Source: Thermoplasmatales archaeon (GTDB lineage Archaea > Thermoplasmatota > Thermoplasmata > Thermoplasmatales > Thermoplasmataceae). From it: 40,996 bases of DNA. The DNA lies in contig DAHXNF010000037.1 in NCBI GenBank assembly GCA_027366585.1, positions 1-40,996 of the forward strand, written 5' to 3'. The notes below the pieces were generated by a model, which saw only the letters and a program-made list of their open reading frames with translations, searched no databases and was not told where the DNA came from. Below are positions 25,301-32,422 of the stretch, in pieces; the stretch's first letter is position 1, and each line of letters opens with the position of its first letter. The translations under genes were made by a program, and so were the position numbers.

Positions 25301-26015
25301 TTGCGAAATAATCGCTGTCGTTAAGGGAGTCAAAATCAACTTTGTTTGTAACGGACTGCGATTCCGAAGTTTTTCCCTCTTCCAGGAGAAGTGATGCCAG
25401 GTCTATTAAGAGCCTGGGATCTTCATTTCCTGATGTGGCGGATGACAGGAACTCTATAGCAGCCTTCTTGTTTCCATTCTTGACGAAGTTGCCCGAAATT
25501 TGTTCCAGCTTTTCAGTGTTCGGTTTTTCTGCAAGGAATTCAGACAGCGTTTCATATTCGTAAATGTTCGAAAGGGAGAAAAGGTTGGACAGGTAGAATT
25601 TATCTGGAATGTTCCTCGCATTAGCAAGTATCAGGCGTAAGGGGGCCCCGGATGGCATGTTTCCAAAGTCAGATGTTGCAATCCCAGTTAGATCTGCATA
25701 TCTACCATCCTTGACGCTTATGCACATATCAATGAATGCAACAAATTTCTTGCTTCCAGGGAGCGTTGCAACTCTGGATCTCAAATTCGTCATCTGTTCC
25801 AATGTTGTCTTCTTCCCTGCAAAAAGCGAGGTGAGATCTGTTGAAGCTGCTTCATCTGATACAATGTACTGCAAAACGTCAGAATCATCTGTGAACATGG
25901 AAAGAAGCCTCTCCATTTCCTTTTCAGATACTGTACCCTCGACGGCCTCGGAGAGGTCATGCAGCTCCCTTTCCATTTTAGAGAGGGGCTTCATTATTTT
26001 AGGGTCTAACTCCAC
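22329..26015 (-). CDS. giant TPR-repeat protein (1228 aa)
   Basis: A very long soluble protein of helical pairs with tetratricopeptide character, for example LERAEVLYELGRFQEYVNSM, LWLGDYYMINKNYEKAIESY and LPEALVEVGDYVEAERLLKA. Repeats run from about residue 150 to beyond 1050, several degenerate. The last 170 residues (from about VFKVEYKIGRILTSEEM) are helical but not repeat-like and may be a separate domain. No signal peptide, membrane helix or catalytic motif is visible. TPR solenoids usually hold protein partners. The next gene is the M50 protease with a one-base overlap. The start is GTG 26015, about 26 nt after an AATATTATA box (26038-26046); ATG 25994 is the alternative. Function unknown. 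Confidence 0.85.
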   Translation of the reverse strand: MELDPKIMKPLSKMERELHDLSEAVEGTVSEKEMERLLSMFTDDSDVLQYIVSDEAASTDLTSLFAGKKTTLEQMTNLRSRVATLPGSKKFVAFIDMCISVKDGRYADLTGIATSDFGNMPSGAPLRLILANARNIPDKFYLSNLFSLSNIYEYETLSEFLAEKPNTEKLEQISGNFVKNGNKKAAIEFLSSATSGNEDPRLLIDLASLLLEEGKTSESQSVTNKVDFDSLNDSDYFAKYIEILLGTKDLKKALRAVNHASYQFKDDSRFLILHSRCLRLMDRGAEAIELLDQHESFRKESAVALERAEVLYELGRFQEYVNSMREAYPQGLPEGKSKLQYIEVLTRLSLFDEALKEINNSLSANGRNVEILKKKFDVLNLLNNDSAAYETAELIVSLDPKDRDSARYILEQLFKRGNYEKFIEKYNSIRDAEINNVQQLLISALFYTFNFPDAVKHLEASPSMLSSAEVIDAIFFTVRDDDQVQKLTDIAANTSRLTLMTLHKIRGKHVNIDDELWDMINQTKSEAVVWTAVSNATNFRTRTLPELLSSLLASKQFANVSNLVYAVSLAYSGKYTEEMTDSRKFMYPLSQALIDIKNTKSATALLEASRDPKKSDPFYHYLLSRIQLQEGDSGSARRSIMRALGRLTNRDFLSQGIRVAVTEGDSDTILSMLDKIIELKEQDYVDLAELYRYLSDSPLIELQNRIVERFDRLDSKNIWVERMRRDRYMRENDLGEAEKVSRKIVVSRSKMIDDIKKHAALLESAKKDQERIEFLQDEQGNVQDPQIDLWLGDYYMINKNYEKAIESYKKAESKGMQEKDIRNLPEALVEVGDYVEAERLLKAGQGNEVSLIKLYHKTGRIQEVVDLLKHVNVKNKEEEAAILYISRILWVNRQIRDTLIQMFHETLSLFLGKIISQRLLESRDFIGAERVMREILKKYPEDIDNLRSLSDLLVEINHPSEAIVILMKGTKSITVKDDMQDIVDRICRIYFETGEYKLLTEFFKKNPQILDSTNIQWIIRSYIETGDFDSADRLAGQYHGALLKEDSFHEIIEEMNLKKEFLSILGYAAQVFKVEYKIGRILTSEEMVYHAGIPLEAVERVIQIIKSEEYYRPSDERLYEMISKDVIQRSVKKSTVESIMDLKIFVIFNNLPKRDVILSKNVYIYIKKCISQKRDPMLNDPAANALLRSAIRLGLKPEPLDVAYNLNLGISDAVDIIALMEYVAKLNS

Positions 26016-26092
26016 GGCTATGTATAGAACTATGCCTATAATATTCTTGCCTAGAACATGTACATCGGCATTCTGAGCAGCATATCGAAGGG

Positions 26093-26608
26093 TTATCTTC
26101 TGCTTCTTCCATCTACTCTCTGATATATTCCCCTGATGTATTCATCCCTCAGGGAAACATAAGCCAGTGCGTTGGCTTTGGCATACTCAAGATACTCGTC
26201 ACTCCGCCTCGCAGTCCTGGCTGGAACACCCAGCAGGAGTGAGTTTTCCTCGGATATGAAATTCTCAGTAACGACGGCCCCGGCGCCAACTACTGTACCT
26301 GATTTAATGACTGCGCCAGTCAGGATAATCGCCCCCATTCCAATAATCACGTTATCCTTTACATTAGCACCATGCACGATTGCATTGTGTCCTATTGATA
26401 CATTACCTCCGATAACAGAAGGGTGCCCGACCTCAACGTGGATTGTCGCGTTATCCTGTATGTTTGAATTCATTCCAATTGAAATCGAAGATTGGTCTCC
26501 TCTCAGAACGGCTGAATCAAAGATGGAAACACCGTCGGAAATTGTGACTTCACCTATTATAGAAGCACTTTCAGCAATGTATACATTCTGACCTATCTTG
26601 ATTGACAT
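26093..26608 (-). CDS. gamma-class carbonic anhydrase-like hexapeptide-repeat protein
   Basis: Left-handed beta-helix protein of 171 aa built from hexapeptide repeats (IGEVTISDGVSIFDSAVLRGD and onward). Zinc-ligand histidines are placed as in gamma carbonic anhydrases: His57 in NATIHV and His74/His79 in IGHNAIVHGA. It ends with a C-terminal helix. It would act as a trimer in the cytosol, hydrating CO2 or, in the YrdA-like subgroup, with unproven activity. With a formate dehydrogenase in the genome a link to CO2 handling is possible but not shown. ATG 26608 lies about 25 nt from a TTATTTTA-like box on the minus strand, suggesting a leaderless transcript. Confidence 0.88.
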   Translation of the reverse strand: MSIKIGQNVYIAESASIIGEVTISDGVSIFDSAVLRGDQSSISIGMNSNIQDNATIHVEVGHPSVIGGNVSIGHNAIVHGANVKDNVIIGMGAIILTGAVIKSGTVVGAGAVVTENFISEENSLLLGVPARTARRSDEYLEYAKANALAYVSLRDEYIRGIYQRVDGRSRR

Positions 26609-26669
26609 GGTACATTATCCGAACACGTAAAATAATCTTTGTCTGACAAATAGAAAGAAATAGCACGAA

Positions 26670-26681
26670 GATATATATATC
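26670..26681. promoter_or_regulatory. palindromic TATA element (GATATATATATC)
   Basis: A perfect 12-bp alternating AT palindrome in the divergent gap between the carbonic anhydrase-like gene and the RHH gene. Rightward use would start transcription near 26701 and give the RHH gene a leader of about 75 nt. Confidence 0.5.
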
Positions 26682-26778
26682 TCCATTATGTTCGTGACAA
26701 GTCGGCTGACGAGTATGAAATCTTTTCTATTTGCATCTATGGTCGAATTGAAACAATTGCAGCGTGAGGAGTACTAAT

Positions 26779-27153
26779 ATGTCTGTACCGTACAGGATAA
26801 CTGTAAGAGTATCCGAAGACTCCATGGAGAAGCTGGAAGAACTCGTAGACATGTTTAATTTTGACAGCGTTTCAGATGTGATAAGAAAAGCTATTGATGA
26901 ATTCATAGATCGAAACTATTCAACCACGTCGAAAAAGAAGGTTGATCTTCTCATCCCGCGGAATGTAATAGATGAAGTTCAGGAGGAGGTTGATCAGGTT
27001 GACAAGATTTCCCTCGAAGATCTGGTCAGGATTGTGCTGAAGAATTACACTGCCAGAAAAATGAACGAGGAAATGAGGAATCTGGTCTCAGGCGATGCGG
27101 AAAAGGATAAGAGGCCCAAGAAAAAGGGAAAAGACACAGGCATTACTGACTAG
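26779..27153 (+). CDS. ribbon-helix-helix DNA-binding protein, apparent tandem RHH fold
   Basis: A 124-aa basic protein. Residues 4-50 (PYRITVRVSEDSMEKLEELV, then FDSVSDVIRKAIDEFIDRNY) form a clear CopG-type ribbon-helix-helix: a strand with alternating residues, then two helices split by an S-containing turn. Residues about 56-100 repeat the same order (strand KKVDLLIPRNV, helix IDEVQEEVDQV, turn, helix LEDLVRIVLKNYTARKM), so this may be a fused pair that makes one binding unit. A lysine-rich tail follows. It is probably a local transcription regulator. ATG 26779 is preferred over GTG 26764 because GAGGAG (26766-26771) then serves as Shine-Dalgarno. Confidence 0.75.
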   Translation: MSVPYRITVRVSEDSMEKLEELVDMFNFDSVSDVIRKAIDEFIDRNYSTTSKKKVDLLIPRNVIDEVQEEVDQVDKISLEDLVRIVLKNYTARKMNEEMRNLVSGDAEKDKRPKKKGKDTGITD

Positions 27154-27170
27154 GTTCCATAATGCCTAAT

Positions 27171-27210
27171 TTGTGTTTTTAAAATAATAGTAGTAAATAA
27201 TAATTTTTGT
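27171..27210. terminator. T-rich/A-rich convergent termination zone
   Basis: Between the RHH stop and the end of the leftward DUF973 gene lie GTGTTTTTA and AATTTTTGTT on the plus strand and A-runs that give T-runs on the minus strand. Archaeal termination commonly uses such oligo-T tracts. Confidence 0.4.
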
Positions 27211-27214
27211 TGGT

Positions 27215-27997
27215 TCACATCACGGTTCCGTCAGAAGGCGGAGGGTTGCTAGGCATTCCGATCTGGTGTTCGACAGAGTTTGAGCCGATGAATACCAGAA
27301 TGGGCGCAAGTATGTCCAGGTATGGAATTATGAAGAAAATTGCTCCTACCTTGATTAGCGTATTATCATATCTTGTTCCTACCCTCCATAGGCCAAGGAT
27401 TATGCCGATTATGTCCCCAAGGAAAACTAAAATAGCCCCTATTATGACGAAAACCGCTCCTATCAGAAGTGAAGTAAGCGAAATACTTACAGCCCCCGCT
27501 ATAACAATAAGCAAGCCCAGGACCAATAAAGCGATCCCGACCAAAAAGACCGTTGTAAAAGTATAGGGTGTTCTAAACTGGTCTGGCGCAATCTCACGTA
27601 GCGATCTGAAGCCAGCCCTGTAAAAGAGTATGCTGATAAATCCGATCACCGCGCCAACAACGGCAAGAATTAAGAGTGGAGAAATCGCAGCAGCAGGGTT
27701 ACCTCCAAACCCGGTTGAAAGCACAGCAGTATCGATTGCACCAAGTCCAGCTATTCCAAGTATGATACCAAGAATGCCCAGTAATGACCCATTCTTAATG
27801 TGCTTTATACCTTCCGTGTCCTCAGTTCCAGGAGCGAAAACCTTCTGCCCATAGTTCACTGCGCCAAAACCTGCGGATCCAGCCTGGCTGACACCGCAAG
27901 CTGGGCAAATCAAGGCTTCTTTGTCTATCTTTGCGCCACAGTTGGAACAAAATTTGAATGGTTTTCCTTCTGGCACATATGACTTTTGCTGGTCCAT
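27215..27997 (-). CDS. zinc-ribbon DUF973 membrane protein
   Basis: A 260-aa protein with a short N-terminal zinc ribbon (CSNCGAKIDKEALICPACG, four cysteines near residues 17-34), then a glycine-rich linker and about five or six membrane helices. The membrane part carries DUF973 features: GIKHIKNGSLLGILGIILG, FRSLREIAPDQFRTPYTFT and a long hydrophobic hairpin. DUF973 proteins are found mainly in archaea such as Thermoplasma and Sulfolobus; their function is unknown. A TTTATATA-like box on the minus strand (28016-28028) lies close to the ATG, fitting a leaderless start. It is convergent with the RHH gene and divergent from pheT. Confidence 0.8.
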   Translation of the reverse strand: MDQQKSYVPEGKPFKFCSNCGAKIDKEALICPACGVSQAGSAGFGAVNYGQKVFAPGTEDTEGIKHIKNGSLLGILGIILGIAGLGAIDTAVLSTGFGGNPAAAISPLLILAVVGAVIGFISILFYRAGFRSLREIAPDQFRTPYTFTTVFLVGIALLVLGLLIVIAGAVSISLTSLLIGAVFVIIGAILVFLGDIIGIILGLWRVGTRYDNTLIKVGAIFFIIPYLDILAPILVFIGSNSVEHQIGMPSNPPPSDGTVM

Positions 27998-28233
27998 GAA
28001 AAGACAATTGTTAACGATATATAAATTTAGTGCAACATATTTATATTTATAAATTCCGAAGGCAATTGTTCAACACTCAAAGGTTAAAAAACATGCTATC
28101 TGAGCTGTCAAAAAAATGAGAGTATTAGCTGTACTATCCTGAAAAGCTTTCATGTAATGTCTGTTTTCGCGGGAATAGCAAAATTGTTCAGTAAAAGTTA
28201 ATTGTATTGAGGATTTCACCCTTTGACTGAATA

Positions 28234-29853
28234 ATGGTTGTACTCAAAGATCAGGCTGAAACGATAACAAGGAAGTTTGGGAATGATTCCCTGCATAGAT
28301 GGAAGAACTTTGCATCAGTTATCGGATACTCCATAAACATCGGTTCAGAGATCAGGATTGAACTGAACCCTGATCGTCCGGACCTGTTTTCCTTCGCCTC
28401 TCTCGATAAGGCAAGCAGGGTCTATTATGGAATATTGCCTGCAAACAACTTGAATTTTTCCAGAACAGACCATGTCGTGATATTCAGGAAATCCGCAATG
28501 AACCTTAGGCCATATTTCGCTGTTTTTGAGGCATCTGGCCCCAAAATAGATGAACACCTTACTGACCTACTGGATTACCAGGAAAGGATACATGAATCGA
28601 TTGGAAAAGGTAGAAAAAAGGTTTCCATAGGAATACACGACAGCGGCAGACTAAAATTTCCAGTCAGATATGAGGGGCTGGACAGGAAAAAGATTTCGTT
28701 TACCACATATGATGGAGTAACTGGCTCAGCTGCTGAGATCCTGCAGAATCATCCCCGCGGCATTGAATTCGGGAAGCTGATACCATCTGATTCTCTAGCA
28801 CCGATAATCCAGGATGATACTGGAATTATACTCTCTATGCCGCCTGTCGTGAATGGGAGCAGTACTAAAGTTGTGATTGACACCAGCAAATTCCTTGTAG
28901 ATTTAACGGGGACAGACGCGAGGTCTGTTCGCTCGGCGGCTTGGATTCTTGCTAACTATTTCAGTTCAATCGGTTACATAATAGAGGTGCCTCAAATGAA
29001 ATGTGAGTCGAAGGACATGTTTTCAGACTGGTGGCGTAATGTAAATGTCAAGCTTTCTTCCTCATCTGTGAAGAATGTCCTCGGAATCACGGTGAAGCCC
29101 GCGGAAGCGGCAGAATACCTGAAGAAAATGGGTCTTCTTTCCCATACGACAGAATACCCCCTGGAAATTCAGGTCCCTGGATACAGGGATGACATAATGG
29201 GCGAAGTTGACTTGATTGAAGACCTTGCAAAAAGTATGCGATATTCAAGCATTCCAGAAAAGACCATTTCTCTGCCGCTAACGGGAAGGGCAAATCCCAT
29301 GAACGACTTTTCCGACATTGTTCGTAGCATCTTCTTAGGCGCCGGCTTCCAGGAAGTCATGACTTTCGTCGTGGGCGCACCGGGCATATACAATGAATTC
29401 GGCATAAAATCTGGATTTGAGATATTGAATCCAAAAAGCAGCGACTTCTCATTTATTCGTGCTGCGCTTTACCCTGGCCTTCTTGATTTCCTGAAGCACA
29501 ATAAGAACAGGAGCGTGCCTCAGAGGATTTTCGAAATTGGGCATGTCATCTCAGACGGGATTGAAAGAACAAAAGCATGCCTCATGATCATAGGTCCGAA
29601 GGCAAACTATGCATCGATCAAATCAGCTGCTGACGCAATTATACAAAGAATATCTGGGACGAAGGGGGTGGTGCGTCAGGCACCGCATGCCGCCATTATT
29701 GAAGGCCGGGGCGGCGATCTTATAATTAACGATGAGAATGTTGGAACGATAGGCGAAATGCACCCCGCTCATCTTGAAGTCTTTGATATGGGCTTTCCTG
29801 TATGCTTCCTCGAACTCGATCTTGATATGCTGTATAACCAAAAAACTCACTGA
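28234..29853 (+). CDS. pheT: phenylalanyl-tRNA synthetase beta subunit
   Basis: Non-catalytic beta subunit of the alpha2-beta2 PheRS, with tRNA binding and editing roles. The 539-aa archaeal form lacks the bacterial N-terminal EMAP-like domain. It shows ELNPDRPDLFSFASL near the start, the B3/B4 editing region, the B5 segment VPGYRDDIMGEVDLIEDLAK, and the catalytic-like core NPMNDFSDIVRSIFLGAGFQEV. The ATG at 28234 is fixed by an in-frame TGA six bases upstream. The partner pheS is not in this window, so the two subunits are unlinked here. The 3' end overlaps the FMN reductase gene by 7 nt tail to tail. Confidence 0.93.
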   Translation: MVVLKDQAETITRKFGNDSLHRWKNFASVIGYSINIGSEIRIELNPDRPDLFSFASLDKASRVYYGILPANNLNFSRTDHVVIFRKSAMNLRPYFAVFEASGPKIDEHLTDLLDYQERIHESIGKGRKKVSIGIHDSGRLKFPVRYEGLDRKKISFTTYDGVTGSAAEILQNHPRGIEFGKLIPSDSLAPIIQDDTGIILSMPPVVNGSSTKVVIDTSKFLVDLTGTDARSVRSAAWILANYFSSIGYIIEVPQMKCESKDMFSDWWRNVNVKLSSSSVKNVLGITVKPAEAAEYLKKMGLLSHTTEYPLEIQVPGYRDDIMGEVDLIEDLAKSMRYSSIPEKTISLPLTGRANPMNDFSDIVRSIFLGAGFQEVMTFVVGAPGIYNEFGIKSGFEILNPKSSDFSFIRAALYPGLLDFLKHNKNRSVPQRIFEIGHVISDGIERTKACLMIIGPKANYASIKSAADAIIQRISGTKGVVRQAPHAAIIEGRGGDLIINDENVGTIGEMHPAHLEVFDMGFPVCFLELDLDMLYNQKTH

Positions 29854-30407
29854 ATGGCTGCATATTCGTTGGCGGCATTTGACAGATGCGCTAACAACTC
29901 CTTTATGAGTGATAGAGTGTTTGGATCCTTCAACTTCCCAGCGTTGTCAAATTTATCCTGGGCGAAGTTTACAAACACCTCGGGTTTACTGATCTGCCTC
30001 ATGTCAAGGAAGAGAAATACCTGCCTCCAGTGATACTGCGCCCTCATGCCACCAAATGTGCCGATCGAAGCGCTCATCAGAGCAACTGGCTTACCTCTCA
30101 GTACATTATCGGAAGAGGGTCTGGATCCAATGTCCACGGCATTTTTCAGGAATCCTGGCAAAGAATAGTTATATTCTGGGCTTACAATCAGTATTCCAGA
30201 CGCTTTCCTGAGAGAGTCCTTGAATTTTTTCACCTCGGGCGAGGGATTTTCATCATCATCCTGGTTGTAAAGAGGGAGGCTTCCTATGGGAACAACATCG
30301 AGATCCATGCCGGATGGCATCAATCCCTTTGCCTGGTAAAGCAGTTTTGAGTTAAAGGATTCCTTCCTGAGGCTTCCGCCGATTCCAGCAATTCTGATAT
30401 TCGACAT
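29847..30407 (-). CDS. NADPH-dependent FMN reductase family flavoprotein
   Basis: Flavodoxin-like cytosolic oxidoreductase of 186 aa, transferring electrons from NAD(P)H to FMN-bound acceptors such as quinones, azo compounds or metals. The phosphate-binding loop GIGGSLRKESFNSKL is at the N terminus, and the FMN-contact motif SPEYNYSLPGFLKNAVD is typical of the ChrR/YieF/azoreductase branch. VALMSASIGTFGGMRAQYH follows. No additional domain. It has its own transcription unit and is convergent with pheT. Likely role is protection from redox or xenobiotic stress; the electron acceptor cannot be deduced. Confidence 0.88.
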   Translation of the reverse strand: MSNIRIAGIGGSLRKESFNSKLLYQAKGLMPSGMDLDVVPIGSLPLYNQDDDENPSPEVKKFKDSLRKASGILIVSPEYNYSLPGFLKNAVDIGSRPSSDNVLRGKPVALMSASIGTFGGMRAQYHWRQVFLFLDMRQISKPEVFVNFAQDKFDNAGKLKDPNTLSLIKELLAHLSNAANEYAAIQ

Positions 30408-30463
30408 AGTTACCCATATTATTGAAAACTATTTATCTTGTTCACTGCGCCGGATAGTTGAGA

Positions 30464-31393
30464 TCAGTGAATCAGTGGTTCCCTGTCCCTGACAAAATGA
30501 CCATCCCTTAGGTCGCGCATGGCCTCCTCTATTTGAGCATGAGTATTCATGACCATCGGCCCATACCACGATATCTGCTCGTTCAGCGGCTTTCCCGCAA
30601 GTACAATAATTCTTGCCTCGTTCTGGTTGTTAATTACTGAAAGCATGTCCCCATGCCGTGAGAACACCGTTGCGTCTCCTTGCCTCAAATCTGTCCTTGC
30701 ATTGCCCACAAGTACTGCTGGAGAGCCTGATAGAACATATACTATAGATACGTATCCTTCCCTTGTTTCCAGCGTGAATGTTGATTCTGGCGCCATTTTC
30801 ACATCAAGATATGTAGGATCAAGCTGTCCCCCGCCAGGAAAAGATCCTGCTGTTTTTAAAAAGTTTCCCGCTATCACCTTGACAGTAGCGCCTGAGCCGT
30901 TATCCACGCGCGGAGTTGATGAGCCTTTTATTCCATTGTAGGATGGCTTCCCCATCTTTTGATGGGATGGAATGTTGACCCACAACTGCAAACCCACAAC
31001 ACTGGTCGGCATGCCAACAATCTTAAGAAGCTCATCGGGGTTTTTCTGGTCCAGAGGTTTTGGCATTTCCTGGTGAAATATGCCGCTCGCTGCGTTCATC
31101 CACTGCAGGTCGTTTGGATAGATCGTTCCCCTGTTTCCCTCGCTGTCCTCATGATCCACCTTACCTTCCAGCAGGTATGTAACAGTCTCAATTCCTCTAT
31201 GCGGGTGCCATGGAAATCCTGAAATGTACTCTTCTATCTTATTGGATCCGAAATGATCCATCAGCAGAAATGGATCAGTTAACTGGTATGAATTAGAGCC
31301 ACCGAAAATTCTCTTAAGTCTTACGCCTGCTCCATCCATTGTATCTTTGCCGTTAAATATGGTTACGGGCACTTTTGATTTGTTTTCAGTCAT
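30464..31393 (-). CDS. pirin-family cupin protein
   Basis: Bicupin metalloprotein of 309 aa. The metal site of the N-terminal cupin is intact: HPHRGIETVTYLLEG with two histidines and a further His-x-Glu in SGIFHQEMP. A second cupin-like half ends with VLAGKPLNEQISWYGPMVMN, a segment highly typical of pirins. Some pirins act as quercetin 2,3-dioxygenases and others as regulators, so the activity in this archaeon is open. Cytosolic, no signal peptide. It stands alone on its strand after a 56-bp gap from the FMN reductase; both could be redox-stress genes. Confidence 0.92.
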   Translation of the reverse strand: MTENKSKVPVTIFNGKDTMDGAGVRLKRIFGGSNSYQLTDPFLLMDHFGSNKIEEYISGFPWHPHRGIETVTYLLEGKVDHEDSEGNRGTIYPNDLQWMNAASGIFHQEMPKPLDQKNPDELLKIVGMPTSVVGLQLWVNIPSHQKMGKPSYNGIKGSSTPRVDNGSGATVKVIAGNFLKTAGSFPGGGQLDPTYLDVKMAPESTFTLETREGYVSIVYVLSGSPAVLVGNARTDLRQGDATVFSRHGDMLSVINNQNEARIIVLAGKPLNEQISWYGPMVMNTHAQIEEAMRDLRDGHFVRDREPLIH

Positions 31394-31637
31394 AATGATT
31401 AACCTTGAGCATCAATTGCGAAATGACTAATTATCTTTAACTGAACACAATGAAATCAGGTTTCATGCCGTAAATCTTATCGCGTACTTTGCCTTGTTTC
31501 TTACGAGAAAAAGGTTGCTTAGGCTTTTGGTTCCAGTATCGAGAGAACCTTGAAGACTTGACATAGCAGTTCTTAAAAGCGGCAGTTTATTTTTGTTGGG
31601 TCGAGAACAAAATGCAAAGGAAAATGAAGTAAAAAGA

Positions 31638-32069
31638 TCAGAATATGTCATGATATCCAAGGAGTTTTGAAACCAGTGCCTTGACCTCGTTTTGATGCCT
31701 TTGCGCAAGTTTTGCGCATTCAACATTTATCATCGCAAGCGTTTTGTCCAGATCATCCTCAAAACTGCCAATCACAGTTTCAAGGTCGATTCCACTCGGG
31801 TTTGCAATCCTTCCCTGGCCCCTCTTTGCGGAATAGAACACATACTTTGCTTCTATATTTGACCTGAGATACACTCGCCGTGAATCAATGGAAACTACTA
31901 TGAATTCATCCTGCCGAAACATTATGATATCACTTCCAATGGGAATATCAAGATAGCTCCGACCCATGGGTTGCAAGTATTCTTCCGGGAATGATTTCAG
32001 GGGAGATCTTTTAGCTATGCTTGATGCAATATCCCAGATTTCAGGATCTCCTTCTTGGTCACCTTCCAC
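31638..32069 (-). CDS. hypothetical protein, 143 aa
   Basis: I recognise no family. The sequence is hydrophilic with a predicted beta-rich middle (DIPIGSDIIMFRQDEFIVVS, VYLRSNIEAKYVFYS) and a helical C-terminal third (FEDDLDKTLAMINVECAKLA). There is no signal peptide, membrane helix or metal motif. The start is GTG 32069. The overlapping reading frame in another phase (31463-31726) looks like a shadow. A weakly transcribed stretch of 244 bp separates it from pirin and holds nothing I can name. Function unknown. Confidence 0.6.
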   Translation of the reverse strand: MEGDQEGDPEIWDIASSIAKRSPLKSFPEEYLQPMGRSYLDIPIGSDIIMFRQDEFIVVSIDSRRVYLRSNIEAKYVFYSAKRGQGRIANPSGIDLETVIGSFEDDLDKTLAMINVECAKLAQRHQNEVKALVSKLLGYHDIF

Positions 32070-32176
32070 AATGCCCGATCAGGAACGAGAATAAATACTA
32101 AATCGGCAGTGTTCTGCTAATCACATAGTACTCCGAACAATGAATAACGTTTAGAAGGGCTTCAAGATACATTATT

Positions 32177-32416
32177 ATGGATATTTTTTCGTTGCTGAAC
32201 ATTTATGGAATGATCACTCTTCTGGCAATGCTTTATTTCTACCTCCGCGAGTCGAGTGGCAGGAAATACACTTTGCTATTCTCGATAAGCTGCCTTGCGT
32301 CTTCTTCGTACGGTTTTCTCGCAGGAACATGGCCCTTTGGGGTTGTAGAACTCGTCTGGTTTGCCTTCTCGCTCAACAAATACATCAAGCTTGGAAGTAA
32401 ACAGCCCGTAAATTGA
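32177..32416 (+). CDS. small membrane protein, 79 aa
   Basis: Three hydrophobic segments (LLNIYGMITLLAMLYFYL, TLLFSISCLASSSYGFLAG and FGVVELVWFAFSL) separated by short polar loops, ending with a basic tail. This arrangement resembles the CBU_0592-like small membrane proteins found in many prokaryotes, whose role is unknown. ATG 32177 is preceded by an AT-rich stretch at about 32140-32153 that could be a TATA box. The gene ends 6 nt before the end of the convergent MFS gene. Confidence 0.65.
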   Translation: MDIFSLLNIYGMITLLAMLYFYLRESSGRKYTLLFSISCLASSSYGFLAGTWPFGVVELVWFAFSLNKYIKLGSKQPVN

Positions 32417-32422
32417 TACTGG

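Noticed and set aside
31463-31726. Minus-strand ORF of 87 codons near the pirin gene
   Set aside because: It overlaps the 31638-32069 gene in another frame and reads as low-conservation basic sequence; probably a shadow.
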